Below, in pieces: positions 37,011 to 45,896 of a stretch of 64,000 nt of DNA (positions within the stretch are counted from its first letter, which is position 1; every line of letters begins with the position of its first letter). The translations under genes and the position numbers were made by a program. The stretch lies in the NCBI GenBank assembly GCA_029880265.1, contig JAOUOT010000002.1, positions 1 through 64,000 of the forward strand. The letters run 5' to 3'. Source of the stretch: Spirochaetia bacterium (lineage in GTDB: Bacteria; Spirochaetota; Leptospiria; Turneriellales; JAOUOS01). The notes below the pieces were generated by a model. That model searched no databases and had not been told where the DNA came from. It saw nothing but the letters and a program-made list of their open reading frames with translations.

Positions 37011-37904
37011 ATGAAAACATTCTTTATAATATCTGAAAATCTCGTAATTTTTTGTTTATTATTTTTTTCTATTCCGTTACACCCTCAAGAAAAACCGGGA
37101 ACCTTGATTGAAACCGACGAATTTTTAAGTATTTTTAAACAAAGCAATATCGACTCTGAGTTAAAAATATCTAAATCAAAATACAAAATATCTGAAAAAG
37201 ACGGCTGGTATTACGCAAGCGGTCAATCAGAAGCAGAGATTAAAAACAACGAAGCGTTAAATTTTTTTATTAAAGAGAAAAATGTCAAAATGGCTATTGA
37301 AGCTTTTGAAAAAGTATTAAACAAGTTCCCCATGTTTTTACCGGCCCGTTTAAATTCAGGAAGGCTTTATTTTCTTAATGATAAATACGAAAAATCGTTA
37401 TATCATTATAAGCAAGCGCTAAGGTTTTATTCAAAGCATTATAAGGTACATGAAGCTATTGCCAAAGTATATGAAAAACTAAACAACTTTAATCTGGCAG
37501 AAAAGCATTATCGAGCCGCTTTTAAATATAATCGGGCAAATGTTCAGCCTTTATCTTATTTAATAAAAATGTTCGCTAATCGGCAAAGGTTTTCAGAAGC
37601 GCGAGACATTTTCAGATATGCGCAAAATATAAACGGAAGTCATAACCATCTTTTAACGGCGGCCGGATTTTTATACTTTAAGCAAAAAAAATATTATGAC
37701 GCCTTATTATTTTTTGACGCTGTTCAAATAAAAAAAGATTACGATAAAATTTTTCATTACTACAAGGCAGAAACTTGCCTTAGGTTAAATTTAAATGATA
37801 AAGCTTTCTTAGAATATGAAAAACTTCTCTTGTATCCAGAAACGTTGAAGGAACATAAAATATCAGAATCGTATATTAACAGAATTCTAGGTAAACTCAA
37901 ATAA
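37011..37904 (+). CDS. Secreted TPR-repeat protein
   Basis: A protein of 297 residues with an N-terminal signal segment (LVIFCLLFFSIPLHP) and at least four consecutive TPRs in the region from about 85 to 280 (for example AFEKVLNKFPMFLPARLNSG, HYKQALRFYSKHYKVHEAIA, HYRAAFKYNRANVQPLSYLI). TPR solenoids bind peptides or partner proteins, so this is probably a periplasmic scaffold. It precedes the DUF4215 lipoprotein gene (115-nt gap) and may be co-regulated with it. No specific partner can be named. Confidence 0.78.
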   Translation: MKTFFIISENLVIFCLLFFSIPLHPQEKPGTLIETDEFLSIFKQSNIDSELKISKSKYKISEKDGWYYASGQSEAEIKNNEALNFFIKEKNVKMAIEAFEKVLNKFPMFLPARLNSGRLYFLNDKYEKSLYHYKQALRFYSKHYKVHEAIAKVYEKLNNFNLAEKHYRAAFKYNRANVQPLSYLIKMFANRQRFSEARDIFRYAQNINGSHNHLLTAAGFLYFKQKKYYDALLFFDAVQIKKDYDKIFHYYKAETCLRLNLNDKAFLEYEKLLLYPETLKEHKISESYINRILGKLK

Positions 37905-38018
37905 TTTAGTTGCGCCAAAAATGTATTTACAACCTGTCACAAATCATGGTGTGTTGACCGCATTAATAAATATAAATCGTATAAATATTAGAAAACCTTG
38001 AATTCAAAATTAGCTGAT

Positions 38019-40763
38019 ATGAAGAATTATCTTATAATTATCAAAATAATATTTTCATCATTTTTTATAACCTGTTCAAACAATACTTTTGACCTTATTT
38101 CGACAAATAATGAGGTTACAGGCGAAGAAACTACTCCTGAGCCAACAAATTCCTGCGGTGATTATGTGGTCGACTATGATCTAGGAGAGGTTTGCGACGA
38201 GGGAGGCGTCGATACGGTCAGCTGCGATTTTGACTGCACTTATGCTACATGCGGCGACGGTTATGTTAATTATAATGCAATAAATAAGGCGAATACATAT
38301 GTACTTAAGAATTCAAATTATGAAGAATGCGATCCCGGTAATTTAGACTATTATCCCGGATATACGGGGCAAGTTACGCAAGATACCGACTTTTGCGATA
38401 AAGACTGTACAGAGGTAATATGCGGCGACGGACATATTAATAACGCCGCCGGAGAAGAATGCGAATACAGCAAACATTGTTCTAACGGCAATTCATGCGT
38501 TTCTAACGTTGACTGTTTCGGCAACGGCGACGGATTCTGCACTTTTAGACTAGTAGAGGGCGACGGATGCAGCGCAACATGCCAAACAATTATATGCGGC
38601 AACGGTATACTTCAAACCAGTAACGCAGAGCAATGTGACGACGGCAATACTATTGATACCGACTCTTGCAATAACTCATGCCAAATTGTACCCTTAGCAA
38701 CTTGCTCAAATGGCGCAAAAGATGCCGGCGAAGAATGTGACCCTTCGGTTAACGGAGCGTATCCTAATAATGCCGCTGACTGCAACGCCAACTGCACATT
38801 GTCAAGCTGCGGCGACGGTTATACAAATACAAACACCGAAGACTGCGATACAGGCGGCATAGATACGCTAACATGCAATGCCGACTGCACTTTTACCATA
38901 TGCGGAGACAGCAAGATGAACGCCGCTTCAGGAGAAACCTGCGACGACGGGAACACCACGCCCGATGACGGCTGCGACGCAAATTGCTATACCGAGATAT
39001 GCGGCAACGGCGTAGAACAACCTGATAGAGGCGAAGAATGCGACGACGGCGGCAAATGCGATAATAATATCTTCTTATATTGTACCAAAGACGCCGATTG
39101 CGGCGCCGGAACATGCGTTAAACAACCCAATGACGGTTGCTCTACTTCATGTTTATGGGGAGACGAGAATGAGCCCAATAATACATGGGATACTGCAAAT
39201 CAACTGACAATAGGGGGGTTATCTCAAAGAAATTCCCTGGGCCTAGGATACAGAGGGGCGGCAGACCCTGCCGACGGCAATAATATCGACTGGTTTGAAA
39301 TCAACATTACGCAGGCCGGCATGTATGAAATTCAAATTGATAACGGGTTTGGCGCAGAGACCTTTGAAAACTTTAATATGATTTTATACAAAGACGACGG
39401 CGCAGGCGGCATTGTCTCATTCTTAACTGGCGAACTCCCGGGAGATAATCCGGCCCCCGATAAATCGGGCAAGAAAGTCATTCAAATTTATCAAATTACG
39501 CAACCCGGGCTTTATTATTTAAAAGTTTCAGGCGATACGGTTTACAATTTTTCTGATTATTATATTAAGCTTTTAAATCCCGCGCCTGAAAATTTTACGA
39601 CAGGAGCTGCATTTAGTCAAGATTCTATTGCGAATCAGGGAGATATTATATGGTACTCTTTTGACGCCACGACCGGGCAAGAATATATCATATCATGGGA
39701 AGACAAGTATGAATATAACTCAAATAGAGATATTGACCTTACCGCGCCTACGGCTGATATCGTGGTTTCTGTTTACGATTCAACATTTCAATATCTCTAT
39801 GCAGATACGGTAGACTTTGGCTATATTAAAAGCCAGAAATTTCTGGCTCTAAACACAGAAAAAATTTATGTCAGAGTTCATGAATTTATGCCTACAAATA
39901 CCGGAAATTATTACCTAAAAATAGAACCGGGAATTGCCTGGGCAGATGTGCCTTCATTGGCGTCAAATCTAAATGTTGTGCCAAATTATTATGATCATGA
40001 ACTTGTCGATATGGATCAAATTGGTTGGTTTAAGATAACCGTAGATCCTGGTATGACATATTACTTTTCATGGAACGACAAATATAACAGCGATAACACT
40101 CAGGAAGCCGACCTCGAAGTAACATTATATGACGCGAATATGAATATCATTAACGATAAAAACGGCAATCCTGTATTTTTTCAGGATCACGGCTTTATTG
40201 AAGGCAGAATTTTTACGACATCGCCAACCGATACCGTAATATATGCGCGTGTTAATTCTTACCATTTAGATTCAATGGCGTCTGTTGTCAGGGCCTATTT
40301 GGGAACCTATCAGCTTATGGCCCTTAAATGGCCGCCTGATGGGGTAACTTTTTTTACTGATTTGGGTTCGCTTACGCCGCCAATGCCTGGTATTATTTTT
40401 GATCCCGATGGGACTCCATATTATAAAAAAACTTTTGTACAATTTGATGGTATTGAAAATGTTGTTCACTGGTTAAAGTTTAATTCTTCAAACGGAAGCC
40501 TGTTTAAAGTAATGACTAAAGATAACGTAACTGTCGGCATTCCTACAGGAGACCCCGACGGGAGTAAATACGCCGACGTTATATTCAGCGTTTACGACGC
40601 AACAGGAAATGCTTTATTAAAAATGTATGATAACAGATACCCTACTACTGAAGATTACTTTCAAATGACTCCCCCAGTTGCGGGCGATTATTATATCAGA
40701 GTTGAAACAAAAGAAGCAAAAGCGGGTTCTTATTATATTAAAGTTCTCGAAAATATATTTTAA
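38019..40763 (+). CDS. Cys-rich DUF4215/PPC-domain surface lipoprotein
   Basis: About 914 residues from ATG 38019 (a TTG at 37998 is less likely). The lipoprotein signal ends FFITC (Cys19). Residues ~45-385 hold roughly eight Myxococcus-type cysteine-rich repeats of the DUF4215 pattern CGDG-x-x-x-x-x-E-x-CDDGN-x-x-DGC-x-x-xC. Then come several prepeptidase-C-terminal (PPC)-like beta-sandwiches, the first opening ENEPNNTWDTANQL. Two of these contain a W-x-D-x-Y module (YIISWEDKYEYN; YYFSWNDKYNSDNTQEADL) shared with the giant protein at 54.6 kb. There is no catalytic domain. Likely a surface-exposed structural or adhesive protein. Confidence 0.82.
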   Translation: MKNYLIIIKIIFSSFFITCSNNTFDLISTNNEVTGEETTPEPTNSCGDYVVDYDLGEVCDEGGVDTVSCDFDCTYATCGDGYVNYNAINKANTYVLKNSNYEECDPGNLDYYPGYTGQVTQDTDFCDKDCTEVICGDGHINNAAGEECEYSKHCSNGNSCVSNVDCFGNGDGFCTFRLVEGDGCSATCQTIICGNGILQTSNAEQCDDGNTIDTDSCNNSCQIVPLATCSNGAKDAGEECDPSVNGAYPNNAADCNANCTLSSCGDGYTNTNTEDCDTGGIDTLTCNADCTFTICGDSKMNAASGETCDDGNTTPDDGCDANCYTEICGNGVEQPDRGEECDDGGKCDNNIFLYCTKDADCGAGTCVKQPNDGCSTSCLWGDENEPNNTWDTANQLTIGGLSQRNSLGLGYRGAADPADGNNIDWFEINITQAGMYEIQIDNGFGAETFENFNMILYKDDGAGGIVSFLTGELPGDNPAPDKSGKKVIQIYQITQPGLYYLKVSGDTVYNFSDYYIKLLNPAPENFTTGAAFSQDSIANQGDIIWYSFDATTGQEYIISWEDKYEYNSNRDIDLTAPTADIVVSVYDSTFQYLYADTVDFGYIKSQKFLALNTEKIYVRVHEFMPTNTGNYYLKIEPGIAWADVPSLASNLNVVPNYYDHELVDMDQIGWFKITVDPGMTYYFSWNDKYNSDNTQEADLEVTLYDANMNIINDKNGNPVFFQDHGFIEGRIFTTSPTDTVIYARVNSYHLDSMASVVRAYLGTYQLMALKWPPDGVTFFTDLGSLTPPMPGIIFDPDGTPYYKKTFVQFDGIENVVHWLKFNSSNGSLFKVMTKDNVTVGIPTGDPDGSKYADVIFSVYDATGNALLKMYDNRYPTTEDYFQMTPPVAGDYYIRVETKEAKAGSYYIKVLENIF

Positions 40764-40777
40764 GATAACCTTTATTC

Positions 40778-40807
40778 TTGACAATATACCCGTTTAATTT
40801 TAATAAT
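40778..40807 (+). promoter_or_regulatory. Candidate sigma70 promoter for the PLD/lamin-tail gene
   Basis: A consensus TTGACA (40778-40783), an 18-bp spacer and AATAAT (40802-40807) precede the gene starting at 40877, leaving a leader of about 60 nt. It suggests the gene is not solely dependent on the upstream DUF4215 gene. Confidence 0.5.
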
Positions 40808-40876
40808 ATTCTATTACAGTATCTTTTTACTATTTTCAGAAAATAACTGATTTGTTATTATCTGAAAACTTTATAT

Positions 40877-43258
40877 ATGAAATTACTAAATATAATAACG
40901 TTTTACTTTGTAATTTATCTTTTTATTTCTTGTTCAAAATCTCCTTTTGGAGAAGTATTACAAAACGGAGAAAAAATAGATATTTATTTTTCGTTTAATG
41001 AAACTAATAACGAACCCGAATCATTTTATGAATTAAAGCAATTTCTTATTAATACAGAAGATTCTTTAATCTGCGCCTTTTCAGAACAGCCCGACGCAAA
41101 TATAAGAAACGAAATTTTATCTTTAATTGATAAAGGCGTTTCTGTAAAACTGGCTTTTGACTCTGACTTTGTCGATATAAACAACGAAGAGCCTGTTTCA
41201 AATTATATAACCGGTAAAAATAATATTTCTATATATTACGGCAATTCAGGAGAGGGTACCCTTTATTACAACTGGTGCATATCAGATAACGAATATATTT
41301 TTTACTTAAGCGCCCCCGCTCTTTTGACAAGGCATGAATTAAAACCTGAATATGCCTTAAAAATCTATTCGCGCGATACCAATCTTATCGATAAGTTAAA
41401 AAATGAATTCTTTTTTTTTGAAGAAGGTCTTTTCGGATATCAAAAAGGCCTGATTTCTTTGTTAAACTCATTTTCTATTTCAGATATGAATTTTGAGATA
41501 TACAAAGCTCCGCAAGAAAAACCGGCGCAAAAAATAACCGAATATCTTGTCGGCGCGTCTGAATCTATCGATATTTATACAACAAACCTTGAAGATACTT
41601 CTTCTCAAAATATTTTAAACATCCCCGATATCTTAAATACTCTTTCTAATCAAATTGCCATAAATATTTATTTTGACCATACGGCAGTTTACGATCCTTT
41701 AAATAAGATTACAGAATTAAATTCAGATATCATTAAAAATCATTTTCAATCGACTCAGTCTGTTCCCGGCGCTCAACTCATAATAATAGATAAAGACGGC
41801 ATTAACCCCGTAACGATACTTTTCTCGGGAGCATTAAGAAGCAAAACAGATACAGACGACGATAATTTAATTATGATTTTTCACGATAATTTCATAAGCG
41901 AAAAATTATCAGAATTTATAACCCATGCCGAATCTCAAAGCCGGCCCCTGCAGTTAAACGCATATCATGCGCCATTGCCCCTGAACAGAGAAATTGTAAT
42001 TAATGAAATTTTATGGATGGGCAGCGTGAATAATAACGGAGACTTATATGACAACGATGAATTTATAGAAATCTATAATAACAGCGGTCAAACCATAAAT
42101 ATAAGCCGATGGATGTTTGCCTGCAGAAAAAACGACGGAAATTTAACCGGCGGTCCTTTGGTTTTTCCCTCAGGGGCCCAGTTAAACCCGAATGATTTTT
42201 TTCTTGTTTCAAAACGAAGCGGTTTGCTTATCGAATACCCTGATTATAGGGCGAATATGGGCCCTTACGGCATATCAGGAGACGCCATTGAATGCGTATT
42301 AACCGACGGCAACACGGCGCAAACAACGGGCATTTCGGCCTATGACATAAATGGCATTAAAGGCTCAATTATAGATAAAGCGGGCGACGGCATCAACAGC
42401 TTTAATTCTGTTTCTAATAAAATTTATTCGCCCTTGGGGTTTAACGACTTTTTAAATAATAGCGCGATTAAAACCAGACGCTCTATGGAAAGAATCTCGC
42501 CTAATGACGACGGTTTTAATTTATTAAACTGGAAAACAAATTCATATTCGGTTTTAGAAAATAATTTGGTTTCTAATTCTTTTAGCGGGCAGACCTTTGC
42601 CAGCCCTAAAACAGCTAACAGCCAATCGAGTTTAACGCCTGCAGGCAGCGTAGTTATCAATGAATTATTATATATGGGCAGTTATAATAACGATGGAACC
42701 AACGTTTCTTCTGACGAGTTTATTGAATTGTTCAATACAACGCCAGAGACAATCAATCTAAGCGGATGGATGTTTGCCTGCAGCAGCGACGCTATAACCC
42801 CAGGAAGCTCTAATATTAATTCTTTTTTTGCCCTGCCATGGGGGTCTTATATTGAACCATATGATTATTTTGTTATTTCAAAATATGACGATTCTGCCAT
42901 AGTTAATTTAAATTTGCTTGAATCGGTTGCCATTACCAATACTTTCACTCACTGTATTTTAACCGACGGCCAGGGCGGTTCGTCAAGCGCAACGCCTTAT
43001 TCTATAAAGCCTTTTTTCAGGGGGCATATAATAGATACTGCGGGCGACGCCTCGGCGTCATTTTTAAGCATGGGCCTTGGCGAAAACGGCTCGGTAAGAC
43101 GAAGCCTTGAAAGAATGAATCCGTACTTGGCGGGCAATAACATGTCAAACTGGCTTACAAACGATTATATCTTATCAGAAAATATATTTGTTGCCGCCGG
43201 TTTTAATCAAAAAACATTTGCCTCAGTCGGCGTTATTAATTCGGTTTCAAGTTATTAA
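40877..43258 (+). CDS. Lipoprotein with degenerate PLD fold and two lamin-tail domains
   Basis: A protein of 793 residues with lipoprotein signal LFISC (Cys19). Residues ~30-360 resemble a two-lobed phospholipase D fold, but the HxKxxxxD residues are absent: the strand positions read YYNWCISDNEYIFYLSAPAL and PGAQLIIIDKDG...LFSGALR. Residues ~370-560 and ~590-790 are two lamin-tail domains (EIVINEILWMGS...EFIEIYNNSG and SVVINELLYMGS...EFIELFNTTP). Lamin-tail domains are often attached to secreted nucleases. Here a binding rather than cleaving role seems likely. Exposed on the periplasmic or outer surface. Confidence 0.72.
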   Translation: MKLLNIITFYFVIYLFISCSKSPFGEVLQNGEKIDIYFSFNETNNEPESFYELKQFLINTEDSLICAFSEQPDANIRNEILSLIDKGVSVKLAFDSDFVDINNEEPVSNYITGKNNISIYYGNSGEGTLYYNWCISDNEYIFYLSAPALLTRHELKPEYALKIYSRDTNLIDKLKNEFFFFEEGLFGYQKGLISLLNSFSISDMNFEIYKAPQEKPAQKITEYLVGASESIDIYTTNLEDTSSQNILNIPDILNTLSNQIAINIYFDHTAVYDPLNKITELNSDIIKNHFQSTQSVPGAQLIIIDKDGINPVTILFSGALRSKTDTDDDNLIMIFHDNFISEKLSEFITHAESQSRPLQLNAYHAPLPLNREIVINEILWMGSVNNNGDLYDNDEFIEIYNNSGQTINISRWMFACRKNDGNLTGGPLVFPSGAQLNPNDFFLVSKRSGLLIEYPDYRANMGPYGISGDAIECVLTDGNTAQTTGISAYDINGIKGSIIDKAGDGINSFNSVSNKIYSPLGFNDFLNNSAIKTRRSMERISPNDDGFNLLNWKTNSYSVLENNLVSNSFSGQTFASPKTANSQSSLTPAGSVVINELLYMGSYNNDGTNVSSDEFIELFNTTPETINLSGWMFACSSDAITPGSSNINSFFALPWGSYIEPYDYFVISKYDDSAIVNLNLLESVAITNTFTHCILTDGQGGSSSATPYSIKPFFRGHIIDTAGDASASFLSMGLGENGSVRRSLERMNPYLAGNNMSNWLTNDYILSENIFVAAGFNQKTFASVGVINSVSSY

Positions 43259-43313
43259 CTTAAATAAAACCGCGGTCAACTTATTTATTAACTTTTGACA
43301 ATTTAAATATACA

Positions 43314-44564
43314 ATGTCTTATAAATTATTTTTTACAAATACGGTAAGGGCCCTTAAACATAAAAATTATAAACTTTTTTTTATAGGCAACGGAATATCA
43401 TTAATTGGCACATGGATGACCCGCATTGCCATAAGCTGGCTTGTTTACCGGCTTACTGGTTCGGCCGTTTTGCTAGGGGCAATAATGTTTGCCGGACAAA
43501 TTCCCACTTTTTTATTTAACCCTCTTGCGGGTGTTATGGTCGACAGAATGTCGCGTAAAAAAATCTTATTAATAACGCAAATATTTTCAATGCTGCACGC
43601 TCTTCTTTTAGCCGCTCTCACGCTAAGCGGTTATATCACAATATGGCAGTTATTTGTTCTTGCCGTTTTTCAGGGAATCGTCAACGCGTTTGATATTCCG
43701 GCTAGACAGTCTTTTTTATTTGAAATAATTCCCGATAAAAAAGATTTAGGCAACGCCATCGCTTTAAATTCTTCGGTTTTTAACGCCGCCCGTTTCATTG
43801 GGCCCTCAATAGCGGGAATAATCATCGGCTTTTTTGGCGAAGGCGTCTGCTTTTTAATCGACGGATTATCTTATTTTGCGGTTTTAGTTTCGCTTTATAA
43901 AATAAAGGTTCTTTCCAAAAAACAATCCAGAAAAAAAGAAAAAATAAGCAAAGATATTTTTAACGGTTTTAAATATGCGTTAAATAATAAAATCATCCGA
44001 AACATATTATCTCTATTGGCTTTAACAAGTCTGGTTGGCATACCTTACGCCGTTTTAATGCCGGTCTTTGTCAAAGACATCTTAAAACTTCAGGCCGATT
44101 CTCTGGGTTTTTTAATGGGAGCGAGCGGATTAGGATCCGTCGCCGCCTCTTTGCTTTTGGCATCAAGAAAAGAGCATTCAGACAAGATGAATAAATCGGT
44201 ATTTATCTCGGCTTTAATTTTTGGAATTGTCTTAAGCGTTTTATCATTCACAGATACATTTCTTATGGCTCTTGCGGTAATGCCGATTGCCGGCGGCGCT
44301 CTTATATTTCAACTGGCCGCAAGCAATACAATGCTTCAATTTGCTGTAGACGACAATCATAGAGGCAGGGTAATGAGTTTTTATTCTATGGCTTTTATGG
44401 GAATGGCCCCATTAGGAAGCCTCATTTCGGGAATTATGGCCGAAAACATTGGCGTTCCGCATACTTTTTTAATAGGCGGATTTTTAGCCTGTATGGGAGC
44501 CTTTGGTTTTAATTTTATTTCAAACCACAAAAGCAATGAGCGTTTGGTTCATAAAAACTGGTAA
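43314..44564 (+). CDS. Major facilitator superfamily exporter (EntS/MFS_3 type)
   Basis: A protein of 416 residues with twelve hydrophobic segments. The opening NYKLFFIGNGISLIGTWMTR and PLAGVMVDRMSRKKILL (loop 2-3 motif) and the mid-protein ALNSSVFNAARFIGPSIAG are typical of MFS_3/enterobactin-exporter-like carriers. Substrate unknown: siderophore, drug or other. It lies 55 nt after the lamin-tail lipoprotein on the same strand and may share its transcript. A weak terminator follows. Confidence 0.88.
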   Translation: MSYKLFFTNTVRALKHKNYKLFFIGNGISLIGTWMTRIAISWLVYRLTGSAVLLGAIMFAGQIPTFLFNPLAGVMVDRMSRKKILLITQIFSMLHALLLAALTLSGYITIWQLFVLAVFQGIVNAFDIPARQSFLFEIIPDKKDLGNAIALNSSVFNAARFIGPSIAGIIIGFFGEGVCFLIDGLSYFAVLVSLYKIKVLSKKQSRKKEKISKDIFNGFKYALNNKIIRNILSLLALTSLVGIPYAVLMPVFVKDILKLQADSLGFLMGASGLGSVAASLLLASRKEHSDKMNKSVFISALIFGIVLSVLSFTDTFLMALAVMPIAGGALIFQLAASNTMLQFAVDDNHRGRVMSFYSMAFMGMAPLGSLISGIMAENIGVPHTFLIGGFLACMGAFGFNFISNHKSNERLVHKNW

Positions 44565-44586
44565 ATATTAAATTGATTGTAAGATT

Positions 44587-44605
44587 ACGCCTTTAGCGTG
44601 TTTTT
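44587..44605 (+). terminator. Weak intrinsic terminator after the MFS gene
   Basis: ACGC-CTTTA-GCGT forms a 4-bp stem followed by G and five T residues. It sits 22 nt after the MFS stop and just before the end of the convergent gene. The stem is short, so efficiency is doubtful. Confidence 0.3.
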
Positions 44606-44615
44606 CGGTTGTATA

Positions 44616-45722
44616 TCAACCTTGATAGATTTTATAAAACTCTTCATTTGGTACAATGCCTTCATTATTTTCGGTTAATTCAGATCTTATAGATTCAAGA
44701 ACCGTCAATTCATATTGCTTTTTTTTATCTTTAGACTCTAGTTTTTTTCGTTTTCCCATTTGAAATAAATTGCTAATTAAGGCTTCTATTTTGCCGGTTA
44801 CGTTTATCTTGTTCATCTCGCCTTTTTTTTCGGCTAATTCGGCTATCTGCAATACCGGGCCGTATATGTTTTCAACTCTTTTGGCTTCTTTGTTATAAGC
44901 GACAAACCCTTCGGTCTTATCTATGCCTATACAAAAATCGAAAAAAAGCTCTTCTGATTTTGAGTTTTTCATGGTTTCAATAAAGTATTGTATTTCTAAC
45001 GCCGCTAAAACAATTTTTATTATTTGCTTTTTTATGGTGTTTTCTTCCATATCTGATAAAAAAACATATCTTTCTCCGGCAGAGTTAATTTTTTGAAGAT
45101 TATATTTTTCGGTTAGCTTTTCAAAGAAACCCGAACATTTTTCAAGGTTAGCCTCTATTGTTTTTTTTGTTTTTAAAGATATCTCGTGTTCAGATATTTT
45201 TAACGAAACAACCATCATCACAATCGAATCAGAAAAACTATATTTTGCCTTTCCATTTTTTCTTTTATCGCTTTTTTTTGCCTCGAAAGAGAGTTTTTCT
45301 CTAACCAAAGATTGAATCTTATTTTTTATTTTAATCGAAGCCGAAAAAGAAAAATACGATAAAATCAACAGCAAAAAGCAGGTCGAAGCCAGAGAAATAT
45401 AATAAAATATTCTTAAAATATTTTGGGGAACATTAATAACGGGGCTAACGCTAACAAACCAGATTTCAAGAAAAAAAACAAACAAAATAACCGGCACAGT
45501 CGCAAATATAACGGATTTTTTTTCATCTCTGGAAAAATAAAAAAAAGGAAATATAATCATCGCGAATAAAAAAAACTGGGTACCGCTTTCTCTGCCAAAT
45601 AGTATCGGCAAAGAAGGAAAGACGGTTCCCGTAAAGAAAACCAGATAATAACCCGCCGTATCAATTCTTTTTGAGCTGTAGATTAAATACAATAAGCCTA
45701 AGACGATAGTATAAACCCCCAA
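44616..45722 (-). CDS. Membrane protein with degenerate class III cyclase homology domain
   Basis: An N-terminal hydrophobic region with several helices, then a basic linker and a cytosolic domain from about residue 160. It follows the class III adenylate/guanylate cyclase pattern: a first strand SIVMMVVSLKISE, a LEKCSGFFEKLTEKYNLQKI helix, the NSAGERYVFLSD strand, and VAYNKEAKRVENIYGPVLQI. Metal-binding Asp residues and the substrate Asn/Arg of active cyclases are missing at the matching places, so it is probably an inactive, ligand-sensing cyclase fold. The TTG start at 45722 cuts off an open frame that continues 41 codons to an ATT at 45845 with a strong Shine-Dalgarno, encoding another membrane helix. 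Confidence 0.65.
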   Translation of the reverse strand: MGVYTIVLGLLYLIYSSKRIDTAGYYLVFFTGTVFPSLPILFGRESGTQFFLFAMIIFPFFYFSRDEKKSVIFATVPVILFVFFLEIWFVSVSPVINVPQNILRIFYYISLASTCFLLLILSYFSFSASIKIKNKIQSLVREKLSFEAKKSDKRKNGKAKYSFSDSIVMMVVSLKISEHEISLKTKKTIEANLEKCSGFFEKLTEKYNLQKINSAGERYVFLSDMEENTIKKQIIKIVLAALEIQYFIETMKNSKSEELFFDFCIGIDKTEGFVAYNKEAKRVENIYGPVLQIAELAEKKGEMNKINVTGKIEALISNLFQMGKRKKLESKDKKKQYELTVLESIRSELTENNEGIVPNEEFYKIYQG

Positions 45723-45896
45723 TATTTCAGGAGCCTGTCGAACTTTATAAATTAAAGATAGAAATAGAAAAGAAAGAAAAACTAAAAATATAACCGCGAT
45801 GGTAAGATTTAAACCTTTTTTCTTTTCTTCATTTAAAGTAAAAATACTTAATCTCCGTTTATATAAATATCTCTTTGGCTATAAATTATAAAAATC

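Noticed and set aside
38351-39178. Several open frames on the minus strand within the DUF4215 region
   Set aside because: They are shadows caused by the repetitive, stop-poor cysteine-repeat coding on the plus strand; they lack signal, ribosome site or any recognisable motif.
43295-43325. TTGACA with TATAAA 19 bp downstream at the MFS gene start
   Set aside because: The implied transcription start falls inside the coding region, after ATG 43316, and the N-terminus is conserved MFS sequence, so the match is probably chance; the gene likely uses the upstream transcript.
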